The position numbers and the translations under genes were made by a program. From positions 1 to 54,813 of the forward strand of contig JAHLLK010000037.1 in assembly GCA_020444165.1 (NCBI GenBank): 54,813 nt of DNA. Direction: 5' to 3'. The notes under the pieces are model-generated. The model had not been told where the DNA came from. It did no database searches and was given only the letters and a program-made list of their open reading frames with translations. The stretch's first letter is position 1; every line of letters begins with the position of its first letter. Shown piece by piece: positions 1-9,768 of the stretch. The DNA comes from Deltaproteobacteria bacterium. GTDB lineage: Bacteria > Desulfobacterota > Desulfarculia > Desulfarculales > Desulfarculaceae.

Positions 1-51
1 TTTTCACAACAAGGGAAAGCAGCCCTTGACAAGCTAGCACCGATTAGACAA

Positions 52-199
52 CACGTTACGCCAGCCGCGGCGACGCGGCCTGCTCTTCTGGGGTGACTTC
101 AGGCCATCTTCGGGAGTGAACACGCCCCTGTGCGAAGGGCGACCTCCCCCGACACGTTACGCCAGCCGCGGCGACGCGGCCGCGGCCGCGGCCGCGGCA
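52..199. repeat. Composite repeat, left-edge copy
   Basis: A 29-base segment ending in a GCCGCG-GCGA-CGCGGC hairpin occurs twice, at 52-80 and 153-181. Hairpin stems lie at 64-69/74-79 and 165-170/175-180. Between the copies, positions 105-138 resemble the larger hairpin module of the array at 31.9-32.4 kb (CTTCGGGAG ... TGCGAAGG). Positions 176-199 are an alternating GCGGCC hexamer run. The stretch lies just past the end of the minus-strand polyprenyl synthase gene. No coding sequence was found in bases 1-204. Confidence 0.7.
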
Positions 200-204
200 C
201 GCGG

Positions 205-1209
205 TCAGACCCGGCGGTCCACCACGTAGTGGGCCAGGCCCCATAGGATTTCCAGGTCCCGGACCTGGCTCGCTGCCAGCACGGGGCCCAAGGCGGCCTG
301 GGCCGCGGCGGCTTCCTCCCGGGCCCGGGCGAAGGTGTGCTCCACCCCTCCGGACTCCCGCACCAGCTCCCGGGCTTCCGCCAGCCCGGCCGGCGCCGTG
401 GCGCCTTGTTCGGCCAGCTCCAGGAGCCGGGCCCGGGCGGCCGGGGCCAGGGTGTCCCGGGCGTGCAGGAAGGGCAGGGTGATCTTGCCCTCGGCCAGGT
501 CGTGGCCCACCGGCTTGCCGAATTCGTGCTCCGTGCCCACGTAGTCCAGGGCGTCGTCCACCATCTGGAAGGCCAGGCCCAGCTTGCGGCCGTAGGCGTA
601 AAAGGCGTCCACCAGTTCCGAGGACGCCCCGGCGTGGATGGCCCCCATCTGGCACGCCGCGGCCAACAGCACCGCGGTCTTGGCCTCGATCACCCGCAGG
701 TAGTTCTCCCGCGAAAGCTCCAGGTCGCCGGTGTACAACAGCTCCAACACCTGGCCCTCGGCCATGATGGTGGTGCAGTCGGTGAGCGCGGTGATGAAGC
801 GGTGGTCCGGCGCCAGGGCGGCCAGGCTGTAACTCTTGGAGAAGAGGAAGTCCCCCACCAGGATCACCGCGTCGTTGCCGTAGCGCACCCGGGCCGCCGG
901 GCGGCCCCGCCGGAGCCCCGCCTCGTCCACCACGTCGTCGTGCAACAGGGTGGCGGCATGCAGGTACTCGAAGATGGCGGCCAGGCGGGGATCGGGCTCC
1001 CCTCCGGCCGCGGCGGCCGCCAGCATGAACAAGGCCGGCCGGAGGCGCTTGCCCCCGCTGAAGATGATGTAGCCGCTCACCTCCTCGATGAACGGCACGT
1101 GACTCTGGAGGTTGTCCCGGAGGGCTTGGTCGGCCGGTTCGGCCAGCTCCAGCACCCGGGCCTTCACCTCCCGGGGGTCCAGGGAACCGCTAGTAAGACC
1201 CTCCGCCAA
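205..1209 (-). CDS. ispB: Polyprenyl diphosphate synthase (IspB-like)
   Basis: A trans-prenyltransferase that extends an allylic diphosphate with isopentenyl diphosphate. In an anaerobe it probably makes the menaquinone side chain (inference). The 334-residue length is normal. The substrate loop GGKRLRP is at about 52-58. The first aspartate-rich motif DDVVD is at 91-95 within LHAATLLHDDVVDEA, and the second, DDALD, is at 218-222. The start is TTG at 1209, chosen because GGGAGGAGAGG lies a few bases upstream on the minus strand and no better ATG exists. It is soluble, with no signal peptide. It appears to be a stand-alone gene: the next minus-strand gene upstream ends at 1516, beyond a long hairpin. 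The chain length of the product cannot be read from sequence. Confidence 0.92.
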   Translation of the reverse strand: MAEGLTSGSLDPREVKARVLELAEPADQALRDNLQSHVPFIEEVSGYIIFSGGKRLRPALFMLAAAAAGGEPDPRLAAIFEYLHAATLLHDDVVDEAGLRRGRPAARVRYGNDAVILVGDFLFSKSYSLAALAPDHRFITALTDCTTIMAEGQVLELLYTGDLELSRENYLRVIEAKTAVLLAAACQMGAIHAGASSELVDAFYAYGRKLGLAFQMVDDALDYVGTEHEFGKPVGHDLAEGKITLPFLHARDTLAPAARARLLELAEQGATAPAGLAEARELVRESGGVEHTFARAREEAAAAQAALGPVLAASQVRDLEILWGLAHYVVDRRV

Positions 1210-1320
1210 AACCTCTCCTCCCGTCGGCTGTTTCGGGCCCGGCCTGGGTGGTGCGGCCCCGGGGCCGCGGTGGTGTCACCTGATGTAAAGGTCGGACGCC
1301 CGGCAAGCCATCTCAAGGCT

Positions 1321-1363
1321 CCCCAAACCAGCGAAGCTTGCTTGGGTATAATCCACGGCCCGC
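1321..1363. repeat. Degenerate CCCCAA-AGC hairpin copy
   Basis: CCCCAAACCAGC (1321-1332) faces GCTTGCTTGGG (1336-1346) with two mismatches, followed by GGCCCGC at 1357-1363. This is the inner stem and right outer arm seen in the perfect two-level hairpins at 27149-27211 and 27278-27341. It looks like a decayed copy of that dispersed element, upstream of the polyprenyl synthase gene. Confidence 0.45.
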
Positions 1364-1416
1364 AAAAATGGATGTCGCTAACTACAAGATAAAACTATAA
1401 AGTTTTTTTGGGGAAG

Positions 1417-1474
1417 GGGAATGTGGGGGGAGACCCCTTTTTGTTCACAAAAAGGGGTCTCCCCCCACATTCCC
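1417..1474. terminator. Long perfect hairpin, TGTGGGGG family
   Basis: A perfect 28-bp inverted repeat (1417-1444 with 1447-1474) with a two-base centre. The arm is G-rich, then ACCCC, then T5, so the apex is A/T-rich. It lies past the stop of the minus-strand penicillin-binding protein gene and probably ends that transcript. There is no flanking U-tract in the minus direction; the only T-run is inside the stem. The same architecture recurs at 17012-17063 and 54762-54809. Confidence 0.65.
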
Positions 1475-1515
1475 ATTTCTCCGCAAGCCTCCCAAGCACC
1501 GGGCTGCCGCAGGGC

Positions 1516-2796
1516 TCAGCCTCCGGGGCGGATGACCGTGATTTTTTCCAGCTTGAAGTCCTGATAGTCGTCGTCGGCGGCCAGGGAATTGATGCGGAAA
1601 GCCTCCCGGATCAGCTGGCGGCTCAGGCGCTTGGGGTTCAGGTAGCGCACCTTGTCATGCATGGCCATGGAGGCCACGGCCACCACCCGCTTGGTGCTGG
1701 GGTCTTGGCCATAGCCCGCGAACCACTCGAACAGGTATTTGCGGTCCTGGCCCCGGATGGTGCCGGTCTTGCCGCCGATTTCCAGGTTCTTGAGCACCTT
1801 GTCCCGCCGGTAGCCCGAAAAGGCCCGCCGGGCGGTGCCCACCCGGACGGTCTCGCCAAACAGCTCCCGCATGTCCCGGCGGGTGCTGGGGCTGACCACC
1901 TGGGGCCCCCGCTCCGGGCCGCCGCGGTAGAGCACCTGGCCCGCGGCGTTGGTCACCCGGCTGATGAGGAAAGGCTCGGGCAGATGGCCCGAGCCCACGA
2001 AGGACGCCACCATGACCGCGGCGTGCAGGGGGCTCATGGTGGTGTAGCGGTTGTAGCCGCAGGCCATTTCCCCCAGGGAGAACTTGTCCACCGGCCGCAC
2101 CAGGCGGCTGGCCGAAGTGGGCACCTCGGCCCGCAGCGGCCGTCCGAAGCCCAGGGCCTTGGCGTACTGGGCCAGCACGTCCGAGCCCAGGTCATAGATG
2201 CCCAAGCGGGCGAACACGGGGTTGTTGGACTGGGCAAAGCATTTTTCCAGGGAGAGCTTGTTGGCCTTTCTGCGCTTCAGCTCCTTCACCTGGAACTCAT
2301 ACAGGGTGTGGGGACGGCCCACAAATTGCATGAGGCTGGCGGGGGTGAGCTTGGTCTCCTCCAGGGCCGCCGCCGCGGTGACCACCTTGAACAAGCTGGC
2401 TGCCGGCGCGTCGGCCGAGAGCGCCATCTGGGGATTGCCCCGGCCCCGCCGCATGCCGGCCAGGACCAGCACCCGGCCGGTGGTGGCCTCCACGGCCACC
2501 AGGGCCGCGCCCGGGTCCTTGCCCGCCTGCAACAGCTGGTTGGCCCGGGCCTGCAGCTCCGGGTCGATGGTAGGCTCCACCACCAAACGCCCCAAACGGG
2601 GATGCATCACGACGAACGGCTTGCCAACGGTGATCTGGGCCAAACGGTCGGCCAAAAGCCGGGCCAACTCTTGTTTGCCCAGAATCGGGATGGAAACCCT
2701 GGAGGGACCCGCCAGGGCCGCGGCGGCGCCGCAAAGAACAAGGCAGAAACCGAGGACCCAGATCAACCGGGTCGGTAACTGGTTTTTCGCCTGCAT
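1516..2796 (-). CDS. Penicillin-binding transpeptidase domain protein
   Basis: A probable peptidoglycan D,D-transpeptidase anchored in the inner membrane. Residues 10-29 form one hydrophobic segment (signal anchor). The catalytic motifs are all present: SLFK at 134-137 (acylated serine S134), SNN at 190-192, and KTG at 343-345 within GGKTGTIRG. The 426-residue length is short for a class B PBP. The region before SLFK is only about 100 residues and has no recognisable pedestal domain, so it resembles the small stand-alone transpeptidases rather than PBP2 or PBP3. The start is ATG at 2796; the ribosome site is weak (GGGGAAAG). No cell-division or elongation partner is adjacent. A beta-lactamase-like role is less likely given the KTGT box and the anchor. 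Confidence 0.88.
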   Translation of the reverse strand: MQAKNQLPTRLIWVLGFCLVLCGAAAALAGPSRVSIPILGKQELARLLADRLAQITVGKPFVVMHPRLGRLVVEPTIDPELQARANQLLQAGKDPGAALVAVEATTGRVLVLAGMRRGRGNPQMALSADAPAASLFKVVTAAAALEETKLTPASLMQFVGRPHTLYEFQVKELKRRKANKLSLEKCFAQSNNPVFARLGIYDLGSDVLAQYAKALGFGRPLRAEVPTSASRLVRPVDKFSLGEMACGYNRYTTMSPLHAAVMVASFVGSGHLPEPFLISRVTNAAGQVLYRGGPERGPQVVSPSTRRDMRELFGETVRVGTARRAFSGYRRDKVLKNLEIGGKTGTIRGQDRKYLFEWFAGYGQDPSTKRVVAVASMAMHDKVRYLNPKRLSRQLIREAFRINSLAADDDYQDFKLEKITVIRPGG

Positions 2797-2999
2797 TTTC
2801 GCCGTTTCTTTCCCCTGACGGAGCGCTCCATAACGCCCCGCCAGGCGGGCCGGTGGCCCGCCGATGCGCGGTGAGACATGGACCAGCCAATTGGGTGTCC
2901 CGGCCGAACCGCGCGTGGGCCGGAATACCGCCGGGAGGGTCCCCCTAAAACCTTCCAGGCTTCCCTATTCTTAGCTTCGGATCAAGCCAGCCCCGGGGT

Positions 3000-3036
3000 C
3001 CCCGCACAAGCCATAGCCCTGTGCGGGATGGGTCTT
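3000..3036. repeat. Degenerate hairpin element before serS stop
   Basis: CCCGCACA (3001-3008) pairs with TGTGCGGG (3020-3027). The flanks CCCCGGGGTC on the left and GGCCCGCC on the right match the context of the perfect hairpin at 27149-27211. It lies in the 252-base gap between the penicillin-binding protein gene and the end of serS, which otherwise holds nothing recognisable. Confidence 0.45.
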
Positions 3037-3048
3037 TGGCCCGCCAGT

Positions 3049-4332
3049 TCATCCCTGAGGCGGACGGATCTCGCTCAGGCCCCCCAAATAGGGGGCCAGG
3101 GCCGTGGGCAGCTTCACGCTGCCGTCCGCCTGTTGATAGTTTTCCAAAATCGCCACCAGGGTGCGCCCCACGGCCAGGCCCGAGCCGTTCAGGGTGTGGG
3201 CCAGGGTGGTGCCCTTGGAGCCCTTGTCCTTGAAGCGCACGCTGGCCCGCCGGGCCTGGAAATCCTCGAAGTTGCTGCAAGAGCTGATCTCGCGGTAACG
3301 GTTCTGCCCCGGCAGCCAAACTTCCAGGTCATAGGTCTTCGCCGCGGAGAACCCCAGGTCGCCGGTGCACAGGACCACCTTGCGGTAAGGCAGCTCCAGG
3401 CGCCGCAACACCTCCTCGGCGTGGGAGGTCAACAGCTCCAGATGCTCGTAACTGTCCTCCGGCCGGGTGAAACGCACCAGCTCCACCTTGTCGAACTGGT
3501 GCTGCCGGATAAGCCCCCGCACGTCCTTGCCGTGGCTGCCGGCCTCGGCCCGGAAGCAGGGGGTGTAGGCGGTGTAGCACAAGGGCAGCTGGTCCCCGTC
3601 CAACACCTCCTCCCGGTGCAGGTTGGTCAACGGCACCTCGGCGGTGGGGATCAGCCAGTAGTCGCTGTTCTCCAGCTTGAACAGATCCTCGGCAAACTTG
3701 GGGAGCTGCCCCGTGCCGGTCATGGAACGAGAGTTTACCATGAACGGCGGCAACACCTCGGTGTAGCCGTGCTCGCTCGTGTGCAAATCCAGCATGAAGC
3801 TGGTGAGCGCCCGCTCCAGGCGGGCGCCGGCGCCCAGCAGCACGGTGAAGCGGCTGCCGGTGATTTTGGCCGCCCGCTCGAAATCCAGGATGCCCAGGCC
3901 AACGCCGAGGTCCCAGTGGTTCAGGGGTTCGAAGTCAAAGGCCGGCGGCTCGCCCCAGGTGGCGGCCACCGGGTTGTCCTCCTCGCCGCCGCCCACCGGC
4001 ACCGAGCCGTGAGGCAGGTTGGGGATGGTCAGGAGCACCTCGCTCAGCTGGGCATCCACTTCCGTGAGTTCTTGCTCCAGCTCCTTGATGCGGGCGCCAA
4101 CTTCGCGCATTTCCTCGAACACGGGGCCGGGGTCTTCGCCCTTCTTTTTCTTCTGGCCCACCAGGGCGCTGACCTCATTGCGGCGGGCCCGGAGGCTCTC
4201 CAGCTCGGGCAGCACGGCCCGCCGTTGTTCATCCAGGCCGGCGAAAACGGAAAGATCCAGCGCCGTGTGACGGTTAGCCACTGCTTGGCGCACTGCGGAC
4301 AGGTTTTCCCTCACAAATTTCAAGTCGAGCAA
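3049..4332 (-). CDS. serS: Seryl-tRNA synthetase
   Basis: Charges tRNA-Ser with serine, and also tRNA-Sec, which is relevant to the selenocysteine codons at 10-12 kb. The N-terminal coiled-coil tRNA-binding arm covers about residues 1-110. The class II catalytic core carries [10 protein letters not shown], then [17 protein letters not shown] (motif 2 region), then [14 protein letters not shown] and [17 protein letters not shown] (motif 3). The start is TTG at 4332, giving [10 protein letters not shown] and 427 residues, the usual family length. AAGGAG lies six bases upstream. An in-frame ATG at 4422 would add 30 atypical residues and has no good ribosome site. It is transcribed away from the thiolase gene. 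Confidence 0.96.
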   Translation of the reverse strand: MLDLKFVRENLSAVRQAVANRHTALDLSVFAGLDEQRRAVLPELESLRARRNEVSALVGQKKKKGEDPGPVFEEMREVGARIKELEQELTEVDAQLSEVLLTIPNLPHGSVPVGGGEEDNPVAATWGEPPAFDFEPLNHWDLGVGLGILDFERAAKITGSRFTVLLGAGARLERALTSFMLDLHTSEHGYTEVLPPFMVNSRSMTGTGQLPKFAEDLFKLENSDYWLIPTAEVPLTNLHREEVLDGDQLPLCYTAYTPCFRAEAGSHGKDVRGLIRQHQFDKVELVRFTRPEDSYEHLELLTSHAEEVLRRLELPYRKVVLCTGDLGFSAAKTYDLEVWLPGQNRYREISSCSNFEDFQARRASVRFKDKGSKGTTLAHTLNGSGLAVGRTLVAILENYQQADGSVKLPTALAPYLGGLSEIRPPQG

Positions 4333-4412
4333 GAGGAGCTCCTTCAGAGGTTGCCGGGGATAGCCTGCGGTCCTGTTTATTTTGACATTTCCCCTACATA
4401 TCGCTACTACGC

Positions 4413-4441
4413 ACGCTAGCATACCCTGCGGGGGGTGTCAA
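4413..4441 (-). promoter_or_regulatory. Putative sigma70 promoter for serS
   Basis: On the minus strand there is a perfect TTGACA (4436-4441), a 17-base spacer, and TAGCGT (4413-4418) as a weak -10 element (3 of 6 matches). It lies 80 bases upstream of the chosen TTG start of serS, in the 249-base divergent gap to the thiolase gene. No convincing promoter was found for the thiolase side. Confidence 0.4.
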
Positions 4442-4581
4442 AGGGGTAAAACGGCTTCCTTGCAGGTTTTTCTTGTACCTTTCCCCGATATGGGCTAGTT
4501 TGTAGCTACATTTTAGCTTCCAGGCCAAAGCCGGGAAAAAGTAAATTATCACCCTCGGGTGACGTTTGCAAAGGAGCGTCC

Positions 4582-5736
4582 ATGGGAAAGGTTGGAGTAA
4601 TAGCAGTGGGCCAAAGCGCCTTTGTGCGCGGCTACCCGGGGTCGATCCGGGAGTTGGCCTTCGAAGCCTACAAAGAGGCCTTGGCCGATGGCGGATTCAG
4701 CCACCAGGACATCGACGCCTCGGTCATCTGTTCGGCCCCGGAATATGACAAGCAGCGCTCCCCCGCGGGGGTCATCGCCGAGTACCTGGGGCTCACCCCC
4801 CAGCCCACCTTCTACGCCGAGACCCTGTGCTCGTCGTCTTCCACCGGGGTCAAGCTGGCCTACGCCCTGGTGAGAAGCGGTCTGCACCAGGCGGTGATGG
4901 TCCTGGGCTTCCAGAAGATGAGCGAGATCAGCTCGGCCGAGAGCCAGGAGCGCATGGGCCGTGGCGCGGACATCCAGTGGGAGTCGCCCTTTGGCACCAT
5001 GATGCCGGCCTACTACGCCATGCACGCCCAGGGCTACATGGACGCCTACGGCATCACCGCCGAGGACCTGGCGCTGATCCGGGTGAAGGCGGCCACCTAC
5101 GGCCAGATCAACGAGAAGGCGGTGTACCGGAAAGGCGTGGAGCTGGAGCAGTGCCTGGCCGCCGACCCGGTGGCCAATCCCTTGAAGGTCATGGACTGCT
5201 GCGCCAACGCGGACGGGGCGTCCTGCGTCATCGTGGCCAGCGAGGCCAAGGCCCGGGAGCTGGGCATCAAAAAGCCCGTGTGGATCCTGGGCGTGGGCGC
5301 GGCCAGCGCGCCGGTGAACATGGCCGGCCGCGACCAGTTCAGCGGGCTCAAGGCGGCCCAGTTGGCGGCCGAGACGGCCTACAAGATGGCCGGCGTGGGC
5401 CCCAAGGACATTGACGTGGCCGAGGTGCACGATTGCTTCACCATCGCCGAGATGATGGCCTACGAGGACCTGGGCTTCGCGCCCCGGGGCCAGGGCAAGG
5501 ACCTGATCCGGGCCAAGCAGACCTACAAGGACGGCTCCATCCCGGTGAACGTGGACGGCGGCCTGTTGAGCAAGGGCCACCCCATCGGGGCCACCGGCGG
5601 CAGCCAGGTGCGCACCATCGTGTTGCAGCTCCGGGACGAGGCCGGCGCCATGCAGGTGAAGGACCCCCAGATCGGCCTGGTGCACAATATCGGCGGCGTG
5701 GGCCTGTATGGCAACGTCACCATCTTCGGGAGGTGA
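4582..5736 (+). CDS. Thiolase family protein (SCP2-type)
   Basis: A thiolase-fold enzyme, probably acting on acyl-CoA thioesters (acetyl-CoA acetyltransferase or lipid-transfer-type thiolase). The candidate nucleophile is C83 in TLCSSSSTG. The other active-site elements are HDCF (H283) and GHPIGATGG (H333). The canonical C-terminal CxG cysteine loop is replaced by HNIGGVGLYGN, as in the SCP2-like subgroup that works with a DUF35 partner, so it may condense or cleave only in complex with the next gene product. The 384-residue length is normal. ATG at 4582 follows AAAGGAG. The stop is four bases before the DUF35 start, so the two are almost certainly co-translated. The substrate is unknown. Confidence 0.93.
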   Translation: MGKVGVIAVGQSAFVRGYPGSIRELAFEAYKEALADGGFSHQDIDASVICSAPEYDKQRSPAGVIAEYLGLTPQPTFYAETLCSSSSTGVKLAYALVRSGLHQAVMVLGFQKMSEISSAESQERMGRGADIQWESPFGTMMPAYYAMHAQGYMDAYGITAEDLALIRVKAATYGQINEKAVYRKGVELEQCLAADPVANPLKVMDCCANADGASCVIVASEAKARELGIKKPVWILGVGAASAPVNMAGRDQFSGLKAAQLAAETAYKMAGVGPKDIDVAEVHDCFTIAEMMAYEDLGFAPRGQGKDLIRAKQTYKDGSIPVNVDGGLLSKGHPIGATGGSQVRTIVLQLRDEAGAMQVKDPQIGLVHNIGGVGLYGNVTIFGR

Positions 5737-5740
5737 GGTC

Positions 5741-6169
5741 GTGCCCAAACCAGAATTGGATACCCGCTTCAGCAAATTCGGAACGGTGAGCTTCACCGCC
5801 ACCACCAAGGTCAACGACTTCATCGCCTACCTGGAAAAGGGGCAGGTGGCCGGCACGGTGTGCAGGAAATGCGGCCAGAAGTTCTTCCCGCCCCGGGCGC
5901 ATTGCTATGCTTGCCTGGACGCGGAGATGGACTGGTTCACCGTGGAGGGCGCGGGCAAGCTCCTGACCTACAGCATCCTGCGCTACGCCCCCATCGGCTT
6001 TGGCGACGACCTGCCCTATGCCATCTGCGTGGTGGATTACGGCGACTACAAGGTCTTCGGCCGCATCGGCGACGTGCCCTTTGAGGAGCTGAGCCACGGC
6101 ATGGCCCTGAAGGCCCGGGTGAACACCCTGGCCAACGGCCAGCTCAACTACGTGTTCGACCGCGCCTGA
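5741..6169 (+). CDS. Zn-ribbon / OB-fold DUF35 acyl-CoA partner protein
   Basis: A small partner of SCP2-type thiolases and hydroxymethylglutaryl-CoA-synthase-like enzymes. In archaea and actinobacteria, members of this family bridge or complete the thiolase active site (family knowledge). Residues about 40-60 carry a four-cysteine rubredoxin-like knuckle, CRKCGQKFFPPRAHCYAC, and the rest is an OB fold. The start is GTG at 5741 (142 residues), because GGGAGGTGAGG lies directly upstream. An ATG at 5708 would overlap the thiolase by 29 bases and lacks a ribosome site. It ends 259 bases before the hydrolase gene. Confidence 0.9.
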   Translation: MPKPELDTRFSKFGTVSFTATTKVNDFIAYLEKGQVAGTVCRKCGQKFFPPRAHCYACLDAEMDWFTVEGAGKLLTYSILRYAPIGFGDDLPYAICVVDYGDYKVFGRIGDVPFEELSHGMALKARVNTLANGQLNYVFDRA

Positions 6170-6199
6170 GCGCGGCGCTTCCCCCACGGCAAGCCTTGC

Positions 6200-6227
6200 G
6201 GGGCGTCCGCCCAGCGGCGGGCGCCCC
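6200..6227. terminator. GC-rich hairpin after the thiolase-DUF35 pair
   Basis: GGGGCGTCCGCC (6200-6211) pairs with GGCGGGCGCCCC (6216-6227), 12 bp with one G-T wobble and a four-base loop, 31 bases past the DUF35 stop. No T-run follows, so it may be only a weak terminator or an mRNA-end stabiliser. Confidence 0.4.
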
Positions 6228-6428
6228 GCCTCTCCTCCGGCCGCCGGGCCTGGCCATCCTGCAATCAACACTTGCAAATCCAGGCCCGTATCAACTTTAA
6301 TTGGACTGTACCGGGCTTCCACCCCTGAAACCCGGTTTCCGGCCTGGCATCCGGGCCCGCCACCCCGCCGTTCCCAGCACCCGGGGCGGAGGGCGGGGGC
6401 GGCCCCACGGCCGGACCGGGGGGTAAAC

Positions 6429-7442
6429 ATGCTGAAAAAATTAACTCTTTTATTATTGGTTCTGCTGGTGGTGGCGGGAGGCGCCTACTTGTACGCCGAC
6501 CCGGAGACCCGCGGGCTGGACGAACAGACCCGGCGCAGCCTGGGCGGGACCTATCTGCACCTGCCAGCCGGGGTCACCCACTACGAGCTCTCCGGCCCGC
6601 CCGATGGGCAGGTGGTGGTGCTCTTGCACGGGGCCAACGCGCTGATGAAGGTGTGGGACCAGACCACCCCCCGCCTGGCCGCGGCCGGCCTGAAGGTGCT
6701 GCGTTACGACCAATACGGCCGGGGGCTCTCCGACCGCCCGGCCCTGGCCTATGACCGCCGCACCTACCAGGACCAGCTCCTTTCCCTCCTGGACAACCTG
6801 CGTCTGAAAAACCCCGTGGACCTGGTGGGCCACAGCCTGGGCGGAGCCGTGGCCGTGGATTTCGCCTCGCTCCATCCCGAGCGGGTGCGCCGCCTGGTGC
6901 TCATCAGCCCCCGGATCAGCGGCCGTGGCCCCGGCCAGCGGCTGGGCTGGCTGGTGGGGCCGGTGGTGGGCGAGATCTTCATGCGCTTCGTGGGCGCGCC
7001 GCGGCTCATCTTCGGAGTGAACCAGTCCCTGACCGCGGCCGGGGCCAGCCCGGCGCTCCGCCAAGCCTTTAATGAGCAGACCACCTTCCGGGGTTTCGAG
7101 CGGAGCGTCCTGGCCCAATGGCGGGGCGACGCCCTGGGCGACCATTTGCCGGCCTACCGCGCGGTGGGCCTGTCCCGCCGGGCGGTGCTCCTGATCTGGG
7201 GCGACCGGGACCCCCTGGTGAGCCGGGAGATGATCGGCTGGGCCCAGAAGGCCATGCCCGCCGCCCGCCTGGCCACCGTGCCAGGGGCGGGTCACCAGTC
7301 CATCCTGCAAGAAGCGGCCACGGTGGATCAGTTGATCGTGGAGTTTCTGCAAGAGCCCGGGGAAGGGCCCGGGGCTCCCGCGCCGGACGCGCCGCCGGAC
7401 GGGGCGGAAGGGGAGGGCGGCTTGCCAACCGGAAACGGCTAA
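6429..7442 (+). CDS. Alpha/beta hydrolase, membrane-anchored
   Basis: A serine hydrolase of the alpha/beta fold (337 residues). Residues 2-22 are a strongly hydrophobic N-terminal segment, so the catalytic domain probably faces the periplasm. The oxyanion-hole motif LLHGAN is at 65-70. The nucleophile elbow GHSLGG puts S136 at the active site. The acid is probably D261 in WGDRDP or D259, and the base is H289 in GAGHQ. The last 40 residues are Pro/Gly/Glu-rich and probably disordered. It lies 14 bases before the chemoreceptor start. The substrate (ester, epoxide or acyl group) cannot be told from sequence. Confidence 0.88.
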   Translation: MLKKLTLLLLVLLVVAGGAYLYADPETRGLDEQTRRSLGGTYLHLPAGVTHYELSGPPDGQVVVLLHGANALMKVWDQTTPRLAAAGLKVLRYDQYGRGLSDRPALAYDRRTYQDQLLSLLDNLRLKNPVDLVGHSLGGAVAVDFASLHPERVRRLVLISPRISGRGPGQRLGWLVGPVVGEIFMRFVGAPRLIFGVNQSLTAAGASPALRQAFNEQTTFRGFERSVLAQWRGDALGDHLPAYRAVGLSRRAVLLIWGDRDPLVSREMIGWAQKAMPAARLATVPGAGHQSILQEAATVDQLIVEFLQEPGEGPGAPAPDAPPDGAEGEGGLPTGNG

Positions 7443-7456
7443 CCGTGGGGGAGGTT

Positions 7457-9724
7457 ATGGTCTTGCGCAACGCATCTTTGGGGAATCGCCTTTTCGCGGG
7501 ATTTCTCGCAGTCCTGGCCATCTTGTGCCTGGTGTCCGGGTTGGGCTTCTGGGCCCTGGCCCGGGTGACCAGCGGGGTGTCCCAGGCCGAGCGCGTGAGC
7601 CGCCTGGTGGACGACATCCGGGAGATCCGCCGCCAGGAAAAGAACTTCATGCTGCGGGGCGAGGCCTCCTACGCCGCGAAGGTGAAAACCATCACGGCCC
7701 AGCTCCTGTCCCAGGCGGGGGACCTGGCGGCCCAGTGGGCCGGCACGGACAAGGGCCAGGCCCTGGCCCAGGCGGTGGAGCGGGTGCAGGCTTATGAGAA
7801 GGCCTTCAACACCTACCTGGACCTGCACGCCCAGCGGGCCCAGGCCGAGGAGGACATGGCCCGCCAGGCCGGCGCGGCCCTGGACCGCTGCCGGGCCATC
7901 CTGGAGCTGGAGGTGGAGGGCCTGTCCCAAGCCAAGGGCGAGGCGGCCCAGGCGGTGCAGGCCCGCCTCAGGGTGGTGACCCTGGCCGGCGACCTCACCA
8001 AGCTCTCCCTGCAAGCCAACGCGCTACGCACCCGGGCCCTGTTCGGCGGGGGCGACGCGGCCTATGACGAATGGCAAAAGGCCACCGGCCGCCTGACCGA
8101 GCTGTCCCGGGAGCTGGAGAACTCCCTCTCCGACCCGGAGGAGCAGGAGACGGCCCGCCGCATCGAGGCCGGGCTTTTGGCCTACAAGGACGCCAGCCTG
8201 GAGTTCTTTGCCAACCACTCCGCCGAGGCCGAGGAGAGCATGAACCGCCTGGGCAAGGCGGTGTTGGAAATGGTGGCCAAGCTGGAGGTGGCCGGCCGTG
8301 ACGCCCTGGAAGAGGTGCGCCAGGACAGCGACGCCCGCCTGGACCGGAGCATCGCCAACCTGGTGGACGCGGCCAACCTCACCCGCTGGTTCCTGGAGAA
8401 CAGCCTGGCGGCCCGGGACTACCCGCAGCAGAAGGACCGCCAGGCCGCGGCCCAGGAGCTGACCAGCAGCGTGACCCGGCTTCGGGTCACGGCCATGGGC
8501 TTCCTGGCCCGGGTGACCGCGCCGGCGGAGCAGAAGGAGGCCGCCGGGGTGCGGGCGGCGGTGGAGGCCTATGGCAAGGCCCTGACCGCCTACACCGGGC
8601 TGTGGGACCGCCAACTGACCACGGACCAAGCCATGGTGACCGCGGCCCGGGGGGCCACCCAGGCCTGTTTGGAAGCCTATGAACAGGAGCGCCAAAGCCT
8701 GGCCGGGGACGTGACCCTGGCCCGCTGGCAGATGGGCGGGGCCACCCTGGTGGGGGTGATCCTGGGCCTGGTGCTGGCCTGGCTTTTGGGCCGCTCCCTC
8801 ACCGGTCCCTTGAAGCGGGTGCTCAAAGGCCTCAACGACGGGGCGGACCAGGTGGCCCGGTCGGCCGAGCAGGTGGCCGGGGCCAGCCAGAACCTGGCCG
8901 AGGGCGCCTCGGCCCAGGCGGCCAACCTGGAGGAGACCGCCTCCTCCATGGAAGAGATGTCCTCGGTGACCCGGGCCAACGCGGAAAACGCCGAGACGGC
9001 CGACCGGCTCTCCAAGGAGGCGGGCAAGGTGACCCGGCGGGCCAATCAGGCCATGGCCGATCTCACGGCCTCGTTCAAGGCCATCCAGAAGGCCGGCAAG
9101 GAGACCGGCAAGATCATCAAGACCATCGACGAGATCGCCTTCCAGACCAACCTGTTGGCCCTGAATGCGGCCGTGGAGGCGGCCCGGGCGGGAGAGGCCG
9201 GGGCCGGCTTCGCGGTGGTGGCCGGCGAGGTGCGCCATCTGGCCATGCGGGCGGCCGAGGCGGCCAAACAGACCGAGGAGCTGTTGCAGGAGGCGGTGAG
9301 CCGCACCATGGCCGGCGGCGAGCTGGTGGAGCGCACCAACCAGGCCTTTGCCGATCTCTCCGCCTCGGGCCGCAAGTCCGGCGAGCTGGTGGGGGGCATC
9401 GCCCGGGCCAGCGCGGAGCAGGCCCATGGCATCGAGCAGGTGAACCAGGCCCTGACCGAGATGGACCGGGTGACCCAGGACAACGCCTCCATGGCCCAGG
9501 AATCGGCCGCGGCCGGCGAGGAGCTGGCCTCCCAGGCCGAGACGCTCCGGGGTCTGGTGGGCGAGCTGGGCAACCTGGTCAACGGCGGCAAGGCCGCGGG
9601 CGGCCGCGCGGCACCGGCCCAGAAAAAGCCCCGCCGCGCCCTGCCTCCGCCGGCCGCGGAGGAGCAGCCGGCCGGGGGCCTGGGCGAGGGAAACGGGGAC
9701 GACGAGGACTTCGCCAGCTTCTAG
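7457..9724 (+). CDS. Methyl-accepting chemotaxis protein, HBM-type sensor
   Basis: A transmembrane chemoreceptor of 755 residues. TM1 is at about 13-33, followed by a long all-helical periplasmic region (about 40-425). The segment around [18 protein letters not shown] is typical of HBM (helical bimodular) ligand domains. TM2 is at about 428-449, then a short HAMP-like linker and a full signalling hairpin. The hairpin tip is at about 558-580 ([20 protein letters not shown]), which contacts CheA and CheW. The C-terminal tail is Pro/Glu-rich and ends DDEDFASF, with no classical NWETF-type CheR tether. ATG at 7457 follows GGGGAGG; longer upstream reading lies in the hydrolase gene. HBM receptors in other bacteria sense organic acids or quaternary amines; the ligand here is unknown. 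Confidence 0.93.
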   Translation: MVLRNASLGNRLFAGFLAVLAILCLVSGLGFWALARVTSGVSQAERVSRLVDDIREIRRQEKNFMLRGEASYAAKVKTITAQLLSQAGDLAAQWAGTDKGQALAQAVERVQAYEKAFNTYLDLHAQRAQAEEDMARQAGAALDRCRAILELEVEGLSQAKGEAAQAVQARLRVVTLAGDLTKLSLQANALRTRALFGGGDAAYDEWQKATGRLTELSRELENSLSDPEEQETARRIEAGLLAYKDASLEFFANHSAEAEESMNRLGKAVLEMVAKLEVAGRDALEEVRQDSDARLDRSIANLVDAANLTRWFLENSLAARDYPQQKDRQAAAQELTSSVTRLRVTAMGFLARVTAPAEQKEAAGVRAAVEAYGKALTAYTGLWDRQLTTDQAMVTAARGATQACLEAYEQERQSLAGDVTLARWQMGGATLVGVILGLVLAWLLGRSLTGPLKRVLKGLNDGADQVARSAEQVAGASQNLAEGASAQAANLEETASSMEEMSSVTRANAENAETADRLSKEAGKVTRRANQAMADLTASFKAIQKAGKETGKIIKTIDEIAFQTNLLALNAAVEAARAGEAGAGFAVVAGEVRHLAMRAAEAAKQTEELLQEAVSRTMAGGELVERTNQAFADLSASGRKSGELVGGIARASAEQAHGIEQVNQALTEMDRVTQDNASMAQESAAAGEELASQAETLRGLVGELGNLVNGGKAAGGRAAPAQKKPRRALPPPAAEEQPAGGLGEGNGDDEDFASF

Positions 9725-9768
9725 CAAGAGCTTAAATGCTTGCGGCGAGGCCAGCGAGCGGGGGAAGG

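Noticed and set aside
1..51. 3' end of an upstream gene at the window edge
   Set aside because: No frame with protein-like content was seen; TTGACA at 26-31 has no matching -10 element.
2878..4419. Long plus-strand frame of 513 residues over serS
   Set aside because: It is antisense to a clear seryl-tRNA synthetase and reads as a His/Gly/Gln-rich complement with no family resemblance. Similar long antisense frames throughout the window were dropped for the same reason.
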